A DNA stretch of 64,000 bases from a bacterium (GTDB lineage Bacteria; CAIWAD01): positions 1 through 64,000 of the forward strand of contig JAUIFJ010000011.1 in NCBI GenBank assembly GCA_030429345.1, in the 5' to 3' direction. Position numbers and translations under genes: made by a program. Below the pieces are notes generated by a model. It was given only the letters and a program-made list of their open reading frames with translations. It had not been told where the DNA came from and did no database searches. Positions 41,144-48,980 of the stretch are shown here, in pieces; the stretch's first letter is position 1; each line of letters opens with the position of its first letter.

Positions 41144-43147
41144 ATGCCCCGGAACCCCGGCCGCCTGCGGCTGGTGCCTTTCGCGCTCCTCGCCCTGCTG
41201 GGATGCGAGGACAACGTCCAGGATCCCGCCACCTGGACTCCCGAGATCCTGATGATATCCGGACCGGAAAACCTGGTCGACAATTCCCCGGACCCCTATA
41301 CCCTGACCGTCAGCGTGGCTCTGCCGGCGGACGCAGCCCGGGCGGCGCAGCTTTCCGTCGAGCTGGAAATCAGCGGCAGCGGATTGAGCTCCCCCGACAT
41401 CTGGCAGCTGCTTGATGATGGCGGCAGCGAAACGCCCTCCGCCGGTCTGCTGCAGGATGCCGGTGGCAGCGGAGACGTTGTTCCCGGAGACGGGGTCTTC
41501 ACGGCCCGCGGACTGGCGGATCTGGCCGGCGCCCTGGGCGTCGACTTTTCCCAGGAAGCGGGATCCTATTCCCTGACCGCACGGCTGTTGGAGGGAAGTG
41601 AAGTCCTGGTCGACGCGACCCTGACGCTGGATGCCAGCAACAACAGCGCACCGGAAATCCTGTCGGTCACCGTGCCGGATTCCCTGGCCAGTGGCGATTC
41701 GCTGCATCTATCCTTCCTATATACAAGCGAGGAAAGCGACGACGAGCTGGCTGGCTGGCTGTACCTGAACGGAGAAGCCGAGACACGCTGGCCTCTGCAA
41801 AGCCAGGGCGACACCCTCTTCAGCGGCCATTTCGGTCCGGAGGTCGGTGCTCGCGCCGAAGGGCACAGTGCCTACACCCTGGCGCTGGAGGATGGATTCA
41901 ACGAGGCGGTGCTCAGCCCCCTGAGCCTCTTCATCGAGAACGACGAGCCTGCCATTCCTGCCGGCGGATTGCGCGCCTGGCAGCTGGTCGATGGCGCGCG
42001 CCTGCCGCTGGCCATTTCCGACAGCCTGCGCTTCGTGGTGCCGGACCCCGGCGAGACCCATACCTATTTTCTGGATGTCCGGGTGGAGGATCCGCAGGGA
42101 GTGCGCGATGTGCGTGCCGTCACCCTGGACATGTCCTCGCTGGGCCTGAGCGATCAGCCCCTGCGGGATGACGGCATGGGCGCCGACCTGGTGGCCGGCG
42201 ACGGCATTTATTCCATGGAACTGGTGCTGGATCATGCAGAAGAAGCGCCGGCGCCCGCCCTGCTGGTGGCGGAAGCCGAACCCTGGCTGGCTTCCCAGTC
42301 CCTGGCCACCCTGCAACAGCCGACGGCCTTCGTGCCCGCCATTCCCAATGCCGCTCCACTCATCGAGCAGATCTTCCTGCCGGATACGCTCTACGCGGGC
42401 GAGATGCTGCATGTGGAAGCGATCTTCAGCGATCCGGACGGCGCGGGCAACCTGGCCAGCGCCTGGATCCGCATCGAGGACACGGGCGATCAGTGGTTCC
42501 TGCACATTGCCGGCGAGCGCTGGGAAGCGGACATTCCCGACATGCTGGCCCATTTCCGCCCGACGGACTCCTACGATTTCACCATTGGCGTCAGCGACAT
42601 CTTCAACGAGGTGACGACCCAGTCGGTCTCGCTGGTGATCGAGAACGCCCTGCCGGTTGCCGATGAAGCACAACTGATCTTCTACGAGATCCAGGACGAT
42701 GGCACGGGCATTCCCATCGAGGTGGCCGACACGGTCTATTTCGAGATCCCGGCCGTCGGCGATTCGACCGTCTTCGTCGCCACCCTTCCGGTCAGCGACC
42801 TGGAGGGAGCCGACGAGATCCAGCGCGTGCAGTACATCAATCGCCCCGAGGGCGGAGGGGAATTTCCCTTTGATCTCTACGACGACGGCGGCAGCAACGC
42901 GGAATCGGCGGACCAGGAGGCCGGAGACGGCATTTACACCGCCGCCTTCGTGCTCGTCGGACAAGAGAGCTACAACAACTATGTATACGACTGGAGCTTC
43001 GTGGCAACAGACATCTTCGGGCGGGAATCGCTTCCCGTCGACCGCGTGATCCGCCTGGTGGAGGAGATTCCCGGATCCCCGCCCGACGGGGGGAACATGC
43101 GCTTCACCCTTCCCGATCGCCTGCCGGAGGTGAGCCGTGGACGCTAG
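41144..43147 (+). CDS. Outer-membrane lipoprotein with repeated choice-of-anchor X-like modules
   Basis: A lipoprotein of about 667 residues: signal peptide with lipobox LALLGC, Glu at +2. The mature part is built of Ig-like modules; a signature recurs at least three times: DDGGS...VPGDGVFTARG, RDDGMGADLVAGDGIYSMEL and YDDGGSN...AGDGIYTAAF, each followed by NxAPxI or IENxxP stretches (SNNSAPEILSVTVP, IPNAAPLIEQIFLP). This pattern resembles choice-of-anchor X / Ig-repeat proteins. The ATG at 41144 begins the signal peptide; a TTG at 41135 has GGAG at better spacing and may be the real start. It heads an operon with the beta-propeller protein (11-bp overlap) and two PorV-like proteins. Function unknown. 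Confidence 0.75.
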   Translation: MPRNPGRLRLVPFALLALLGCEDNVQDPATWTPEILMISGPENLVDNSPDPYTLTVSVALPADAARAAQLSVELEISGSGLSSPDIWQLLDDGGSETPSAGLLQDAGGSGDVVPGDGVFTARGLADLAGALGVDFSQEAGSYSLTARLLEGSEVLVDATLTLDASNNSAPEILSVTVPDSLASGDSLHLSFLYTSEESDDELAGWLYLNGEAETRWPLQSQGDTLFSGHFGPEVGARAEGHSAYTLALEDGFNEAVLSPLSLFIENDEPAIPAGGLRAWQLVDGARLPLAISDSLRFVVPDPGETHTYFLDVRVEDPQGVRDVRAVTLDMSSLGLSDQPLRDDGMGADLVAGDGIYSMELVLDHAEEAPAPALLVAEAEPWLASQSLATLQQPTAFVPAIPNAAPLIEQIFLPDTLYAGEMLHVEAIFSDPDGAGNLASAWIRIEDTGDQWFLHIAGERWEADIPDMLAHFRPTDSYDFTIGVSDIFNEVTTQSVSLVIENALPVADEAQLIFYEIQDDGTGIPIEVADTVYFEIPAVGDSTVFVATLPVSDLEGADEIQRVQYINRPEGGGEFPFDLYDDGGSNAESADQEAGDGIYTAAFVLVGQESYNNYVYDWSFVATDIFGRESLPVDRVIRLVEEIPGSPPDGGNMRFTLPDRLPEVSRGR

Positions 43148-44678
43148 ACTCCGCATCGGCCTTCCGCTGGTCCTGCTACTTGGCGCATCCCAGGTGCCGA
43201 GCGCCATGGACTTCCGCATCAGCGGCGCCGACGATCCCCAGCCGATCCCGGGCATGGTCTCCAACAGTGTGACACAGCTGGTCGTCGGCGAGCGCGGCGG
43301 GCAGACCTGGGTCTGGGGCAGCAACAGCTTCGGCGTGCTGCGCAGCGCGGACCTGGGCGCGACCTTCGAGACCTTCGAGAGCGTGGCGATCACGCCGCAG
43401 CTGGGCGGGGTGTCCGGCCTGGCGGTCGGCGAAGGCCTGGTGGCCGCCGCAACCGTGATCGACACGGCGATCGCCGACGTGCAGGGCGCGGGCGGCGGCA
43501 TTGTATACAGCCTGGACAACGGGCTCAACTGGACCTGGCTCGAGCAGCCCCTGGACTGCTATGTCGAGGCGGCCAGCGGCCTGCCCCAGGATCGCATTGC
43601 CGTCGACTGCTACACGGGAGACACGCTGAACACCATCGACATTCCCACCACGACCAGCATCCAGAACATCACCTACGACCTGAGCATCGAGGGCGACAGC
43701 GCCATCTGGGCCTCGTCCTTTGCCGGCGGTTTCCGCCGCTACAGCCTGTCCACGGGGCAATGGAAGAACGAGGTCGTCGACGACAACCTCTACGATCCCG
43801 TCGCCAACCTGAATCACCGCGCCTTCAGCGTGCTCTGCGCCGACGACGGCGTCTGGGCCGGCAGCGCGGGCGGGCTGAACTTCCGTCCCTACGGCTCGAC
43901 GGAATGGACGCAGTTCACCTACCAGAATCCGCAGGAGAACGGAGAGCCGACGATCACTGGCAACTGGGTCGTGGTGCTCGACCGCCAGGAGCTGCCCGGA
44001 GGCGGCGAGGCCATCTGGGCCGGCGGCTGGGCGACTTTCGCCAGCATCGGCGACTATTTCGGACTGTCCTACACCCGGGACAACGGCGAGAGCTGGACCG
44101 TGATCCACGACCTGGACGATGTCAAGGTCTGGGACCTCGCCTTCGACGGGGACGATGTCTACGTGGCCACGGACGAGGGACTCTACCGCTCCAACGCCGG
44201 CGGCGTGCCGGGCAGCTGGGCTCTCTATCCCTCGATGAACGTGGTCGAGAACGGCGTGATCCGGCGCGAGATGCTGGTCGACGAGGTGTATACGGTGGCC
44301 GTTCCCGAAGGGCAGCTGCTCGTCGGATCCACGCGCGGCCTGTTCCACAGCGCCGACGGCGGCAGCACCTGGAGCAGCACGCATCACGAGCCGAGTCCGC
44401 ACATCTTCTTTCCCAATCCCTTCTCGCCGACCGCCTTCCGCAAGGCGACCATCGGCTTCGACCTGGCGCAGCCCGGCGCGGTCAGCGTGAAGATCTATGA
44501 TTTCGCCATGGATCCGGTGCAGGTCGTCGCCGACGGCAGGAGCCTGCCTGCCGGTCCGGTGGAACTGTATTGGGACGGCCGCAATCGCCAGGGCAACGTG
44601 GTTGCCAACGGCGTCTACTTCTATTCCGTCGAAGGGCCCGGCATTTCCAGCTGGGGCAAGATCATGGTGATCAAATGA
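43137..44678 (+). CDS. Secreted BNR-type beta-propeller with FlgD-like sorting domain
   Basis: A 513-residue exported protein. A GTG start (43137) with GGAGG upstream overlaps the lipoprotein gene; signal peptide RIGLPLVLLLGASQVPSA. The body contains sialidase/BNR-like Asp-box repeats (SADLGATFETF, SLDNGLNWTWL, TRDNGESWTVI, SADGGSTWSS), forming a likely beta-propeller. The C-terminal domain FFPNPFSPTAFRKATIGFDLAQPGAVSVKIYDF...YWDGRNRQGNVVANGVYFYSVEG...GKIMVIK is a FlgD Ig-like / T9SS sorting domain. The following PorV-like gene starts within its stop (ATGA), which couples a putative T9SS cargo to putative T9SS outer-membrane partners. No enzymatic residues are evident. Confidence 0.8.
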   Translation: MDARLRIGLPLVLLLGASQVPSAMDFRISGADDPQPIPGMVSNSVTQLVVGERGGQTWVWGSNSFGVLRSADLGATFETFESVAITPQLGGVSGLAVGEGLVAAATVIDTAIADVQGAGGGIVYSLDNGLNWTWLEQPLDCYVEAASGLPQDRIAVDCYTGDTLNTIDIPTTTSIQNITYDLSIEGDSAIWASSFAGGFRRYSLSTGQWKNEVVDDNLYDPVANLNHRAFSVLCADDGVWAGSAGGLNFRPYGSTEWTQFTYQNPQENGEPTITGNWVVVLDRQELPGGGEAIWAGGWATFASIGDYFGLSYTRDNGESWTVIHDLDDVKVWDLAFDGDDVYVATDEGLYRSNAGGVPGSWALYPSMNVVENGVIRREMLVDEVYTVAVPEGQLLVGSTRGLFHSADGGSTWSSTHHEPSPHIFFPNPFSPTAFRKATIGFDLAQPGAVSVKIYDFAMDPVQVVADGRSLPAGPVELYWDGRNRQGNVVANGVYFYSVEGPGISSWGKIMVIK

Positions 44679-45646
44679 GAGCGCTGCATCACGCGGCCGG
44701 CCTGCTGCTGGCTGTCGGCCTGTCCGGCACGGCGACGGCGGACGAGAACAGCAACGGCGGCACGGCGGGTTCTTTCCTGCGGGTCGGCATCGACGCCCGG
44801 TCCATGGCCATGGGCAACACGGGCTTCGCCTGGGCCGGGAGCGCGGCGGGACGCCTGCTCAATCCGGCCTTGCTGGCGCGGCAGGACCAGCTGCAGTTCA
44901 GCCTGGGCATGATGAGCCTTTCCCAGGACCGCAGCCTGAACGCGGTCCACGCGGTCCTGCCTCTTCGTCCGATGGGCGCCCTGGGGCTGAGCTGGGTCGG
45001 CGCGGGCGTCGACGGGATTCGTGAGACAACCAGCTGGGGCGAGTATACGGGACGCTCCCTGGAGTACAAGGAGAACGCCTTCAGCTTCGGCTTCGGCCTG
45101 AAGCCCGCGGAGGCCTTTACCCTGGGGATTGCCCTGGATGTGAACTCGGCGGCCTTCCAGAAGGTCAACGAGGCCGGGGAAGAGATCAAGGCCAACAACG
45201 CCACCTTCTCGATCGGCGCCTCGATCCATCCGCTGCAGAACTGGTACGTGGGCCTGAGCGCCCGCGGCCTGCTGGGCACCTACGAATGGGACAGCACGCC
45301 CCTGTGGGAAGAGGACGGCGAATCGGGCGCGGAAGACACGATTCCCTCGCTGCTGGGAATCGGGGTTGCCACCCGCCAGCTCGACGATCGTCTGCTGCTC
45401 CTGGTGGATTACGAAGTCAGTTCCGAAGACGCCTGGGACCTGCGTCTGGGCGCCGAGTATACGGGGCCGGTCCAGGAGGACGGCGACTGGGCCTTGCGCG
45501 CCGGCTGGGACGACGGCTCGCTGGGCTTCGGTCTGGGGCTGGGCTGGCTCTTCAAGGGCAAGCGCATCGGCCTGGACTACGCCGTCACGATGCACGAGTA
45601 CGACCCGGACGACCTGCACAGTTTCAATTTCCATTTCGGCTTCTAG
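44675..45646 (+). CDS. PorV/PorQ-type outer-membrane protein
   Basis: A 323-residue barrel protein: signal peptide (ALHHAAGLLLAVGLSGTATA), then the family opening GGTAGSFLRVGIDARSMAMGNTGFAWAGSAAGRLLNPALLAR, repeated strands and a C-terminal aromatic ending (FNFHFGF) suitable for BAM insertion. The opening is the PorV (LptO/FadL-like) signature region. The ATG overlaps the preceding TGA by 4 bp, so translation is coupled to the beta-propeller/sorting-domain protein; the next PorV-like gene starts with no gap. Possibly a dedicated shuttle for the upstream cargo, which is inference. Confidence 0.8.
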   Translation: MRALHHAAGLLLAVGLSGTATADENSNGGTAGSFLRVGIDARSMAMGNTGFAWAGSAAGRLLNPALLARQDQLQFSLGMMSLSQDRSLNAVHAVLPLRPMGALGLSWVGAGVDGIRETTSWGEYTGRSLEYKENAFSFGFGLKPAEAFTLGIALDVNSAAFQKVNEAGEEIKANNATFSIGASIHPLQNWYVGLSARGLLGTYEWDSTPLWEEDGESGAEDTIPSLLGIGVATRQLDDRLLLLVDYEVSSEDAWDLRLGAEYTGPVQEDGDWALRAGWDDGSLGFGLGLGWLFKGKRIGLDYAVTMHEYDPDDLHSFNFHFGF

Positions 45647-46561
45647 ATGAAACGCATGATGCTTCTGGGCGGCCTGCTTCTCCTGGCCGGAACCGCCGGC
45701 GCCGACATAAGCGCCAGTACCGACGGCGCCGCGGAGACGGGTTTCGCCTTCCTGAAGATCTCGCGCAGCGCCCATTCCGGCGCCATGGGCGAAAGCGGAT
45801 CCGCCTTGTATACGGATGTCTTCTCCGGACTGCACAATCCCGCCCTGATGGCGGACACGGAGCAGCCGGTCTTCGCCGTCACCAACAACGACTGGATCCT
45901 CGACGCCAGCCAGGTCTCCCTGGCGGCGGGCTTCAGCCTGTGGAAGGCCAGGGTCCGCCTGGGTCTCGGGGTGCTGGAGGTCGACGACTTCGAACTGCGT
46001 GAGACGCCCGTTCCCGATCCGCAGGGCACTTTCAGCCTGCAGGACATCTCCTTCACGGTGGCGGCAGGCATGCCCTTGTCTCACGGACTCAGCGCGGGCC
46101 TGTCTCTCAATCGCCTGCACGAGAAGATCTACAACCAGGACAGCGGAGGGTATTCCTTCGACCTGGGGCTTGCCTGGCAGGGAGGTCCCTGGGGCGCTGC
46201 CGTCCTGGTCAAGCACCTGGGAAGCGTCGATCCCCTGGACGGGGAGGATGTGGAGCTGCCACAGCTGCTGCAGGCGGGCGCATCCTGGACGGGAAAACTG
46301 CCCGCGCTCGAGACACCGGTCAAGGCAGCTGCCGATTTCCTCTCCTACGATACCGAGGACGCAAGGGTCCACCTTGGCTTCGAGGCCAGTCCCCTGGCCG
46401 CTTTGCGCCTGCGGGGCGGGATCCTGAGCGGCTATGACAACCGCAGCTTCACCTGGGGCTTCGGGCTGCTATGGCGCAACCTGAAACTGGATTACGCCAA
46501 CACGCCCTTCGATGAGGACTTCGACGACACGCACAAGTTCACGTTCAGTTTCCGCATCTGA
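45647..46561 (+). CDS. PorV/PorQ-type outer-membrane protein
   Basis: A 304-residue paralogue of the preceding gene. Signal peptide (MMLLGGLLLLAGTAGA), then the family opening TGFAFLKISRSAHSGAMGESGSALYTDVFSGLHNPALMAD, strands, and a C-terminal FSFRI. Its ATG immediately follows the TAG of the previous gene. Similarity to the other two PorV-like proteins in the window (27.7 and 44.7 kb) is limited to the opening motif and the barrel pattern. Last gene of the four-gene envelope operon; the dehydrogenase follows after 23 bp and could be read through. Confidence 0.8.
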   Translation: MKRMMLLGGLLLLAGTAGADISASTDGAAETGFAFLKISRSAHSGAMGESGSALYTDVFSGLHNPALMADTEQPVFAVTNNDWILDASQVSLAAGFSLWKARVRLGLGVLEVDDFELRETPVPDPQGTFSLQDISFTVAAGMPLSHGLSAGLSLNRLHEKIYNQDSGGYSFDLGLAWQGGPWGAAVLVKHLGSVDPLDGEDVELPQLLQAGASWTGKLPALETPVKAAADFLSYDTEDARVHLGFEASPLAALRLRGGILSGYDNRSFTWGFGLLWRNLKLDYANTPFDEDFDDTHKFTFSFRI

Positions 46562-46584
46562 CCCAAATACAGGAGGACGGCCCG

Positions 46585-47700
46585 ATGGCCAAGTACAAGA
46601 TCGCATGGATGCCGGGAGACGGCGTCGGCAACGAGGTGATGGACGCGACTCGTCCCGTGCTGGACAAGCTCGGTTTCGACGCCGAGTACACGCATGTCGA
46701 CATCGGCTGGGAATTCTGGAAGAAGGAGGGCAACCCCCTTCCCGACCGCAGCCTGAAGGTGCTGCACGAGACGGATGCCTGCCTCTTCGGCGCGATCACC
46801 TCCAAGCCCCGGGACGAGGCGGCCAAGGAGCTGGATCCCTCCCTGCAGGACAAGGGCCTGAGCTACTTCAGCCCGATTGTCCGCCTGCGCCAGGAATTCG
46901 ACCTGCACACCTCCCTGCGCCCCTGCAAGGCCTACAAGGGCAATCCGCTCAACCTGAAGGACGACATCGACATCGTCGTCTTCCGCGAGAACACGGAAGG
47001 CAGCTACGGCGGTGTCGAGTTCCATCCCGTGCCGGACAATGTATACGAGGCCCTCTGCACCAATCCCAAGATGCACAAGTTCGACGCCGTGCCGCGCGAC
47101 GAGCTGGCGGTGTCGACGCGCATCATGACGAAGCACGGCTGCACGCGCATCGTGCGCAACGCCTTCGAGTACGCGAAGAAGTACAATCGTCCCAGTGTGA
47201 CACTGGTCGAGAAGCCCAATGTGCTGCGTGAGACGGGCGGCCTGATGACCCGCTGCGCCCGCGCGGTCGCCAAGGACTACCCGGGCATCGAGCTCTGGGA
47301 GACCAACATCGACGCCATGTGCATGTGGCTGGTCAAGAATCCCAACAGCTACGACGTGATCGTGGCCGAGAACATGTTCGGCGACATTGTCAGCGACTTG
47401 TGCGCCCAGCTGGTGGGCGGCCTGGGATTCGCGGCCAGCGGCAACATCGGCGACAACTATGCCGTCTTCGAGCCGACACACGGCAGCGCGCCCAAGTATT
47501 ACGGCCAGAACAAGGTCAACCCCATGGCCATGATCCAGACCGCCCGCATGATGATCGACTGGCTGGGCGAGAAGGAGATGGCGGCGAAGCTCGAGACCGC
47601 GGTGGCGGGCGTGATCGCCGAAGGCAAGGCCCGCACCTACGACATGGGCGGGAACACGGGAACCATGGAGATGGCGCAGGCCGTCATCGCGAAGCTCTAG
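46585..47700 (+). CDS. Isocitrate/isopropylmalate dehydrogenase family enzyme
   Basis: A 371-residue beta-decarboxylating dehydrogenase. Landmarks are MPGDGVGNEVMDATRPVLDKL, LHTSLRPCKAY (substrate-arginine region), DIVVFRENTEGSYGG, the Lys/Asp catalytic segment NIDAMCMWLVKNPNSYDVIVAENMFGDIVSDL, and EPTHGSAPKYYGQNKVNP. The adenine-binding region GSAPKYYGQNKVNPMAMIQ suggests NAD rather than NADP. The LRPCK and RENTEGSYGG motifs fit NAD-isocitrate/homoisocitrate-type members more than LeuB, but the substrate cannot be fixed from sequence. RBS AGGAGG lies 6 nt upstream. No leuC/leuD-like genes adjoin, which weakens a leucine role. Confidence 0.85.
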   Translation: MAKYKIAWMPGDGVGNEVMDATRPVLDKLGFDAEYTHVDIGWEFWKKEGNPLPDRSLKVLHETDACLFGAITSKPRDEAAKELDPSLQDKGLSYFSPIVRLRQEFDLHTSLRPCKAYKGNPLNLKDDIDIVVFRENTEGSYGGVEFHPVPDNVYEALCTNPKMHKFDAVPRDELAVSTRIMTKHGCTRIVRNAFEYAKKYNRPSVTLVEKPNVLRETGGLMTRCARAVAKDYPGIELWETNIDAMCMWLVKNPNSYDVIVAENMFGDIVSDLCAQLVGGLGFAASGNIGDNYAVFEPTHGSAPKYYGQNKVNPMAMIQTARMMIDWLGEKEMAAKLETAVAGVIAEGKARTYDMGGNTGTMEMAQAVIAKL

Positions 47701-47707
47701 GGGGAGC

Positions 47708-48313
47708 ATGCGGAGAGCCGGACGTCTTCTTGCCTTCTGCGGCCTGGCTCTTGGCGGGATGAGTGCCTGCGGCCTCTTCGAGCCGCGGGAGAGCGAAGCG
47801 CCGCTCGACGGCGGAAGCGGCCAGTACCTGCCCGCGACCAGCCCCTCGAATGTGATCCATAACCTCCAGGAGGCTTTCGGCCTCCTGGAGGTTTTCTCTT
47901 ACCTGCAGCAGCTATCTGACAGCGGCTGGACGGAAAGCTATTCCTTCGTGCCGGATGCCGGCGAGTACCAGGCGATCGCCGGCCAGCCCTGGGGCCGCGG
48001 GGAGGAGGAAGCCTGGCTGGAGAACCTCTCCAGCCTCTTCGGCACCCTGCCCGCGGATGCGCGTCACACGCTGACTTTCGGCCTGGAGACCAGTACCGAG
48101 CAGTACGGCGACAGCGCTCTGCAGGTCACGGGCTACACGATCCGCGTGGAGCACGGACTGGAAAGCCCGCCCGAGCTTTTCAGCGGCACGGCCAGCCTGG
48201 TCTTCGCCCGCAGCGCGGACAGCGGTGACTGGGGCCTGATCCGCTGGATAGACCAGGCCGCGGACACGGGCCAGGGCGCGACGGCCCTGCGTGTCGCATT
48301 CCGGGGTTTCTAG
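47708..48313 (+). CDS. Lipoprotein of unknown function (1)
   Basis: A 201-residue putative lipoprotein with signal peptide RRAGRLLAFCGLALGGMSAC (lipobox GMSAC). The mature protein starts GLFEPRESEAPL and contains SNVIHNLQEAFGLLEVFSYLQQL and a C-terminal beta-rich stretch (TLTFGLETSTEQYG, YTIRVEHG, ASLVFARSADSGDWGLIRWIDQ). The WxLxRWxD-type ending resembles NTF2/SnoaL-like folds found in the next gene as well. Family not recognised. It starts 7 bp after the dehydrogenase. A 14-bp perfect hairpin plus T-rich tract lies inside its coding region at 47861-47900. Confidence 0.65.
   Translation: MRRAGRLLAFCGLALGGMSACGLFEPRESEAPLDGGSGQYLPATSPSNVIHNLQEAFGLLEVFSYLQQLSDSGWTESYSFVPDAGEYQAIAGQPWGRGEEEAWLENLSSLFGTLPADARHTLTFGLETSTEQYGDSALQVTGYTIRVEHGLESPPELFSGTASLVFARSADSGDWGLIRWIDQAADTGQGATALRVAFRGF
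47861..47900 (+). terminator. Terminator-like 14-bp hairpin inside a coding sequence
   Basis: AACCTCCAGGAGGC (47861-47874) pairs perfectly with GCCTCCTGGAGGTT (47880-47893) around TTTCG, followed by TTCTCTT. It has the form of a strong intrinsic terminator yet lies in frame within the lipoprotein gene, about 150 bp after its start. Confidence 0.6.
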
Positions 48314-48326
48314 CGTGGTGCCGCAA

Positions 48327-48881
48327 ATGCATCGATCCCGTCGGCAAGGACTGCAACTGCTTGTTGCACTCTTCCTGCTTACCCTGGCGGCCCTGCTGCT
48401 GAGCAGCTGCCGCAACCCCTTCGCCCCGGCCCTGGGCGAGGCCCGCAGCGCCTGGAGCGACCAGGCCACGGTGGGCGGCCTGCTGGAGAACTTCCGCATG
48501 TCCTACATCCGCCGGGACTCGCTGCGCTATTCGGAATGCCTGGCCTGCGAGGGCTTCCGCTTCAATTACCTGGACACGGAGCTGGGCGAGTACAGCACCA
48601 TGCCCCGCGAAGTCGACTTGGCCACCACCGGCCGCCTCTTCCGCCACTTCAGCAACGTCGACCTGCGCTGGCTGGGAATCAGCGAGGAGCTCTCGGCTAT
48701 CGCCACCCCGGACAGCCTGATCACCTTCACGGTCTTCTTCTCCCTGAGCCTGGACGTCAACACCATCGACGGCCACGCCCGCTTCACCGTGCTACGCAGC
48801 AGCGGGGAAGACGGCTGCGAGGGCTCGCTCTACGAGGGGGAAGAGGTCTTCCGGATTTTGCAGTGGGATGATACGCTGTAG
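48327..48881 (+). CDS. Lipoprotein of unknown function (2)
   Basis: A putative lipoprotein of about 184 residues: HRSRRQGLQLLVALFLLTLAALLLSSC (lipobox LLSSC), then RNPFAPALG and an NTF2-like pattern (TVGGLLENFRMSYIRRDSLRYSECLACEGFRFNYLDTE ... LITFTVFFSLSLDVNTIDGHARFTVLRSSGEDG), ending EEVFRILQWDDTL. Likely one of the small NTF2-like lipoproteins that recur in tandem in this lineage. The ATG at 48327 begins the signal peptide. Its last 39 bp reappear, with 5 substitutions, at 50998-51036 on the far side of the AT-rich two-gene island, so its present 3' end may have been supplied by an integrating element. Confidence 0.65.
   Translation: MHRSRRQGLQLLVALFLLTLAALLLSSCRNPFAPALGEARSAWSDQATVGGLLENFRMSYIRRDSLRYSECLACEGFRFNYLDTELGEYSTMPREVDLATTGRLFRHFSNVDLRWLGISEELSAIATPDSLITFTVFFSLSLDVNTIDGHARFTVLRSSGEDGCEGSLYEGEEVFRILQWDDTL
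48843..48881 (+). repeat. Left 39-bp direct repeat (possible attL)
   Basis: Covers the codons for EVFRILQWDDTL plus stop of the lipoprotein gene. Matches 50998-51036 at 34 of 39 positions. Confidence 0.7.
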
Positions 48882-48980
48882 ATTCTACGTATTGAATATG
48901 GGGTCGGCGATACGCACATTCCAGTTTTGCACTTTCTTACTGATCTTGATCATGCTGAATGACAACAATTGAGGTGTATT

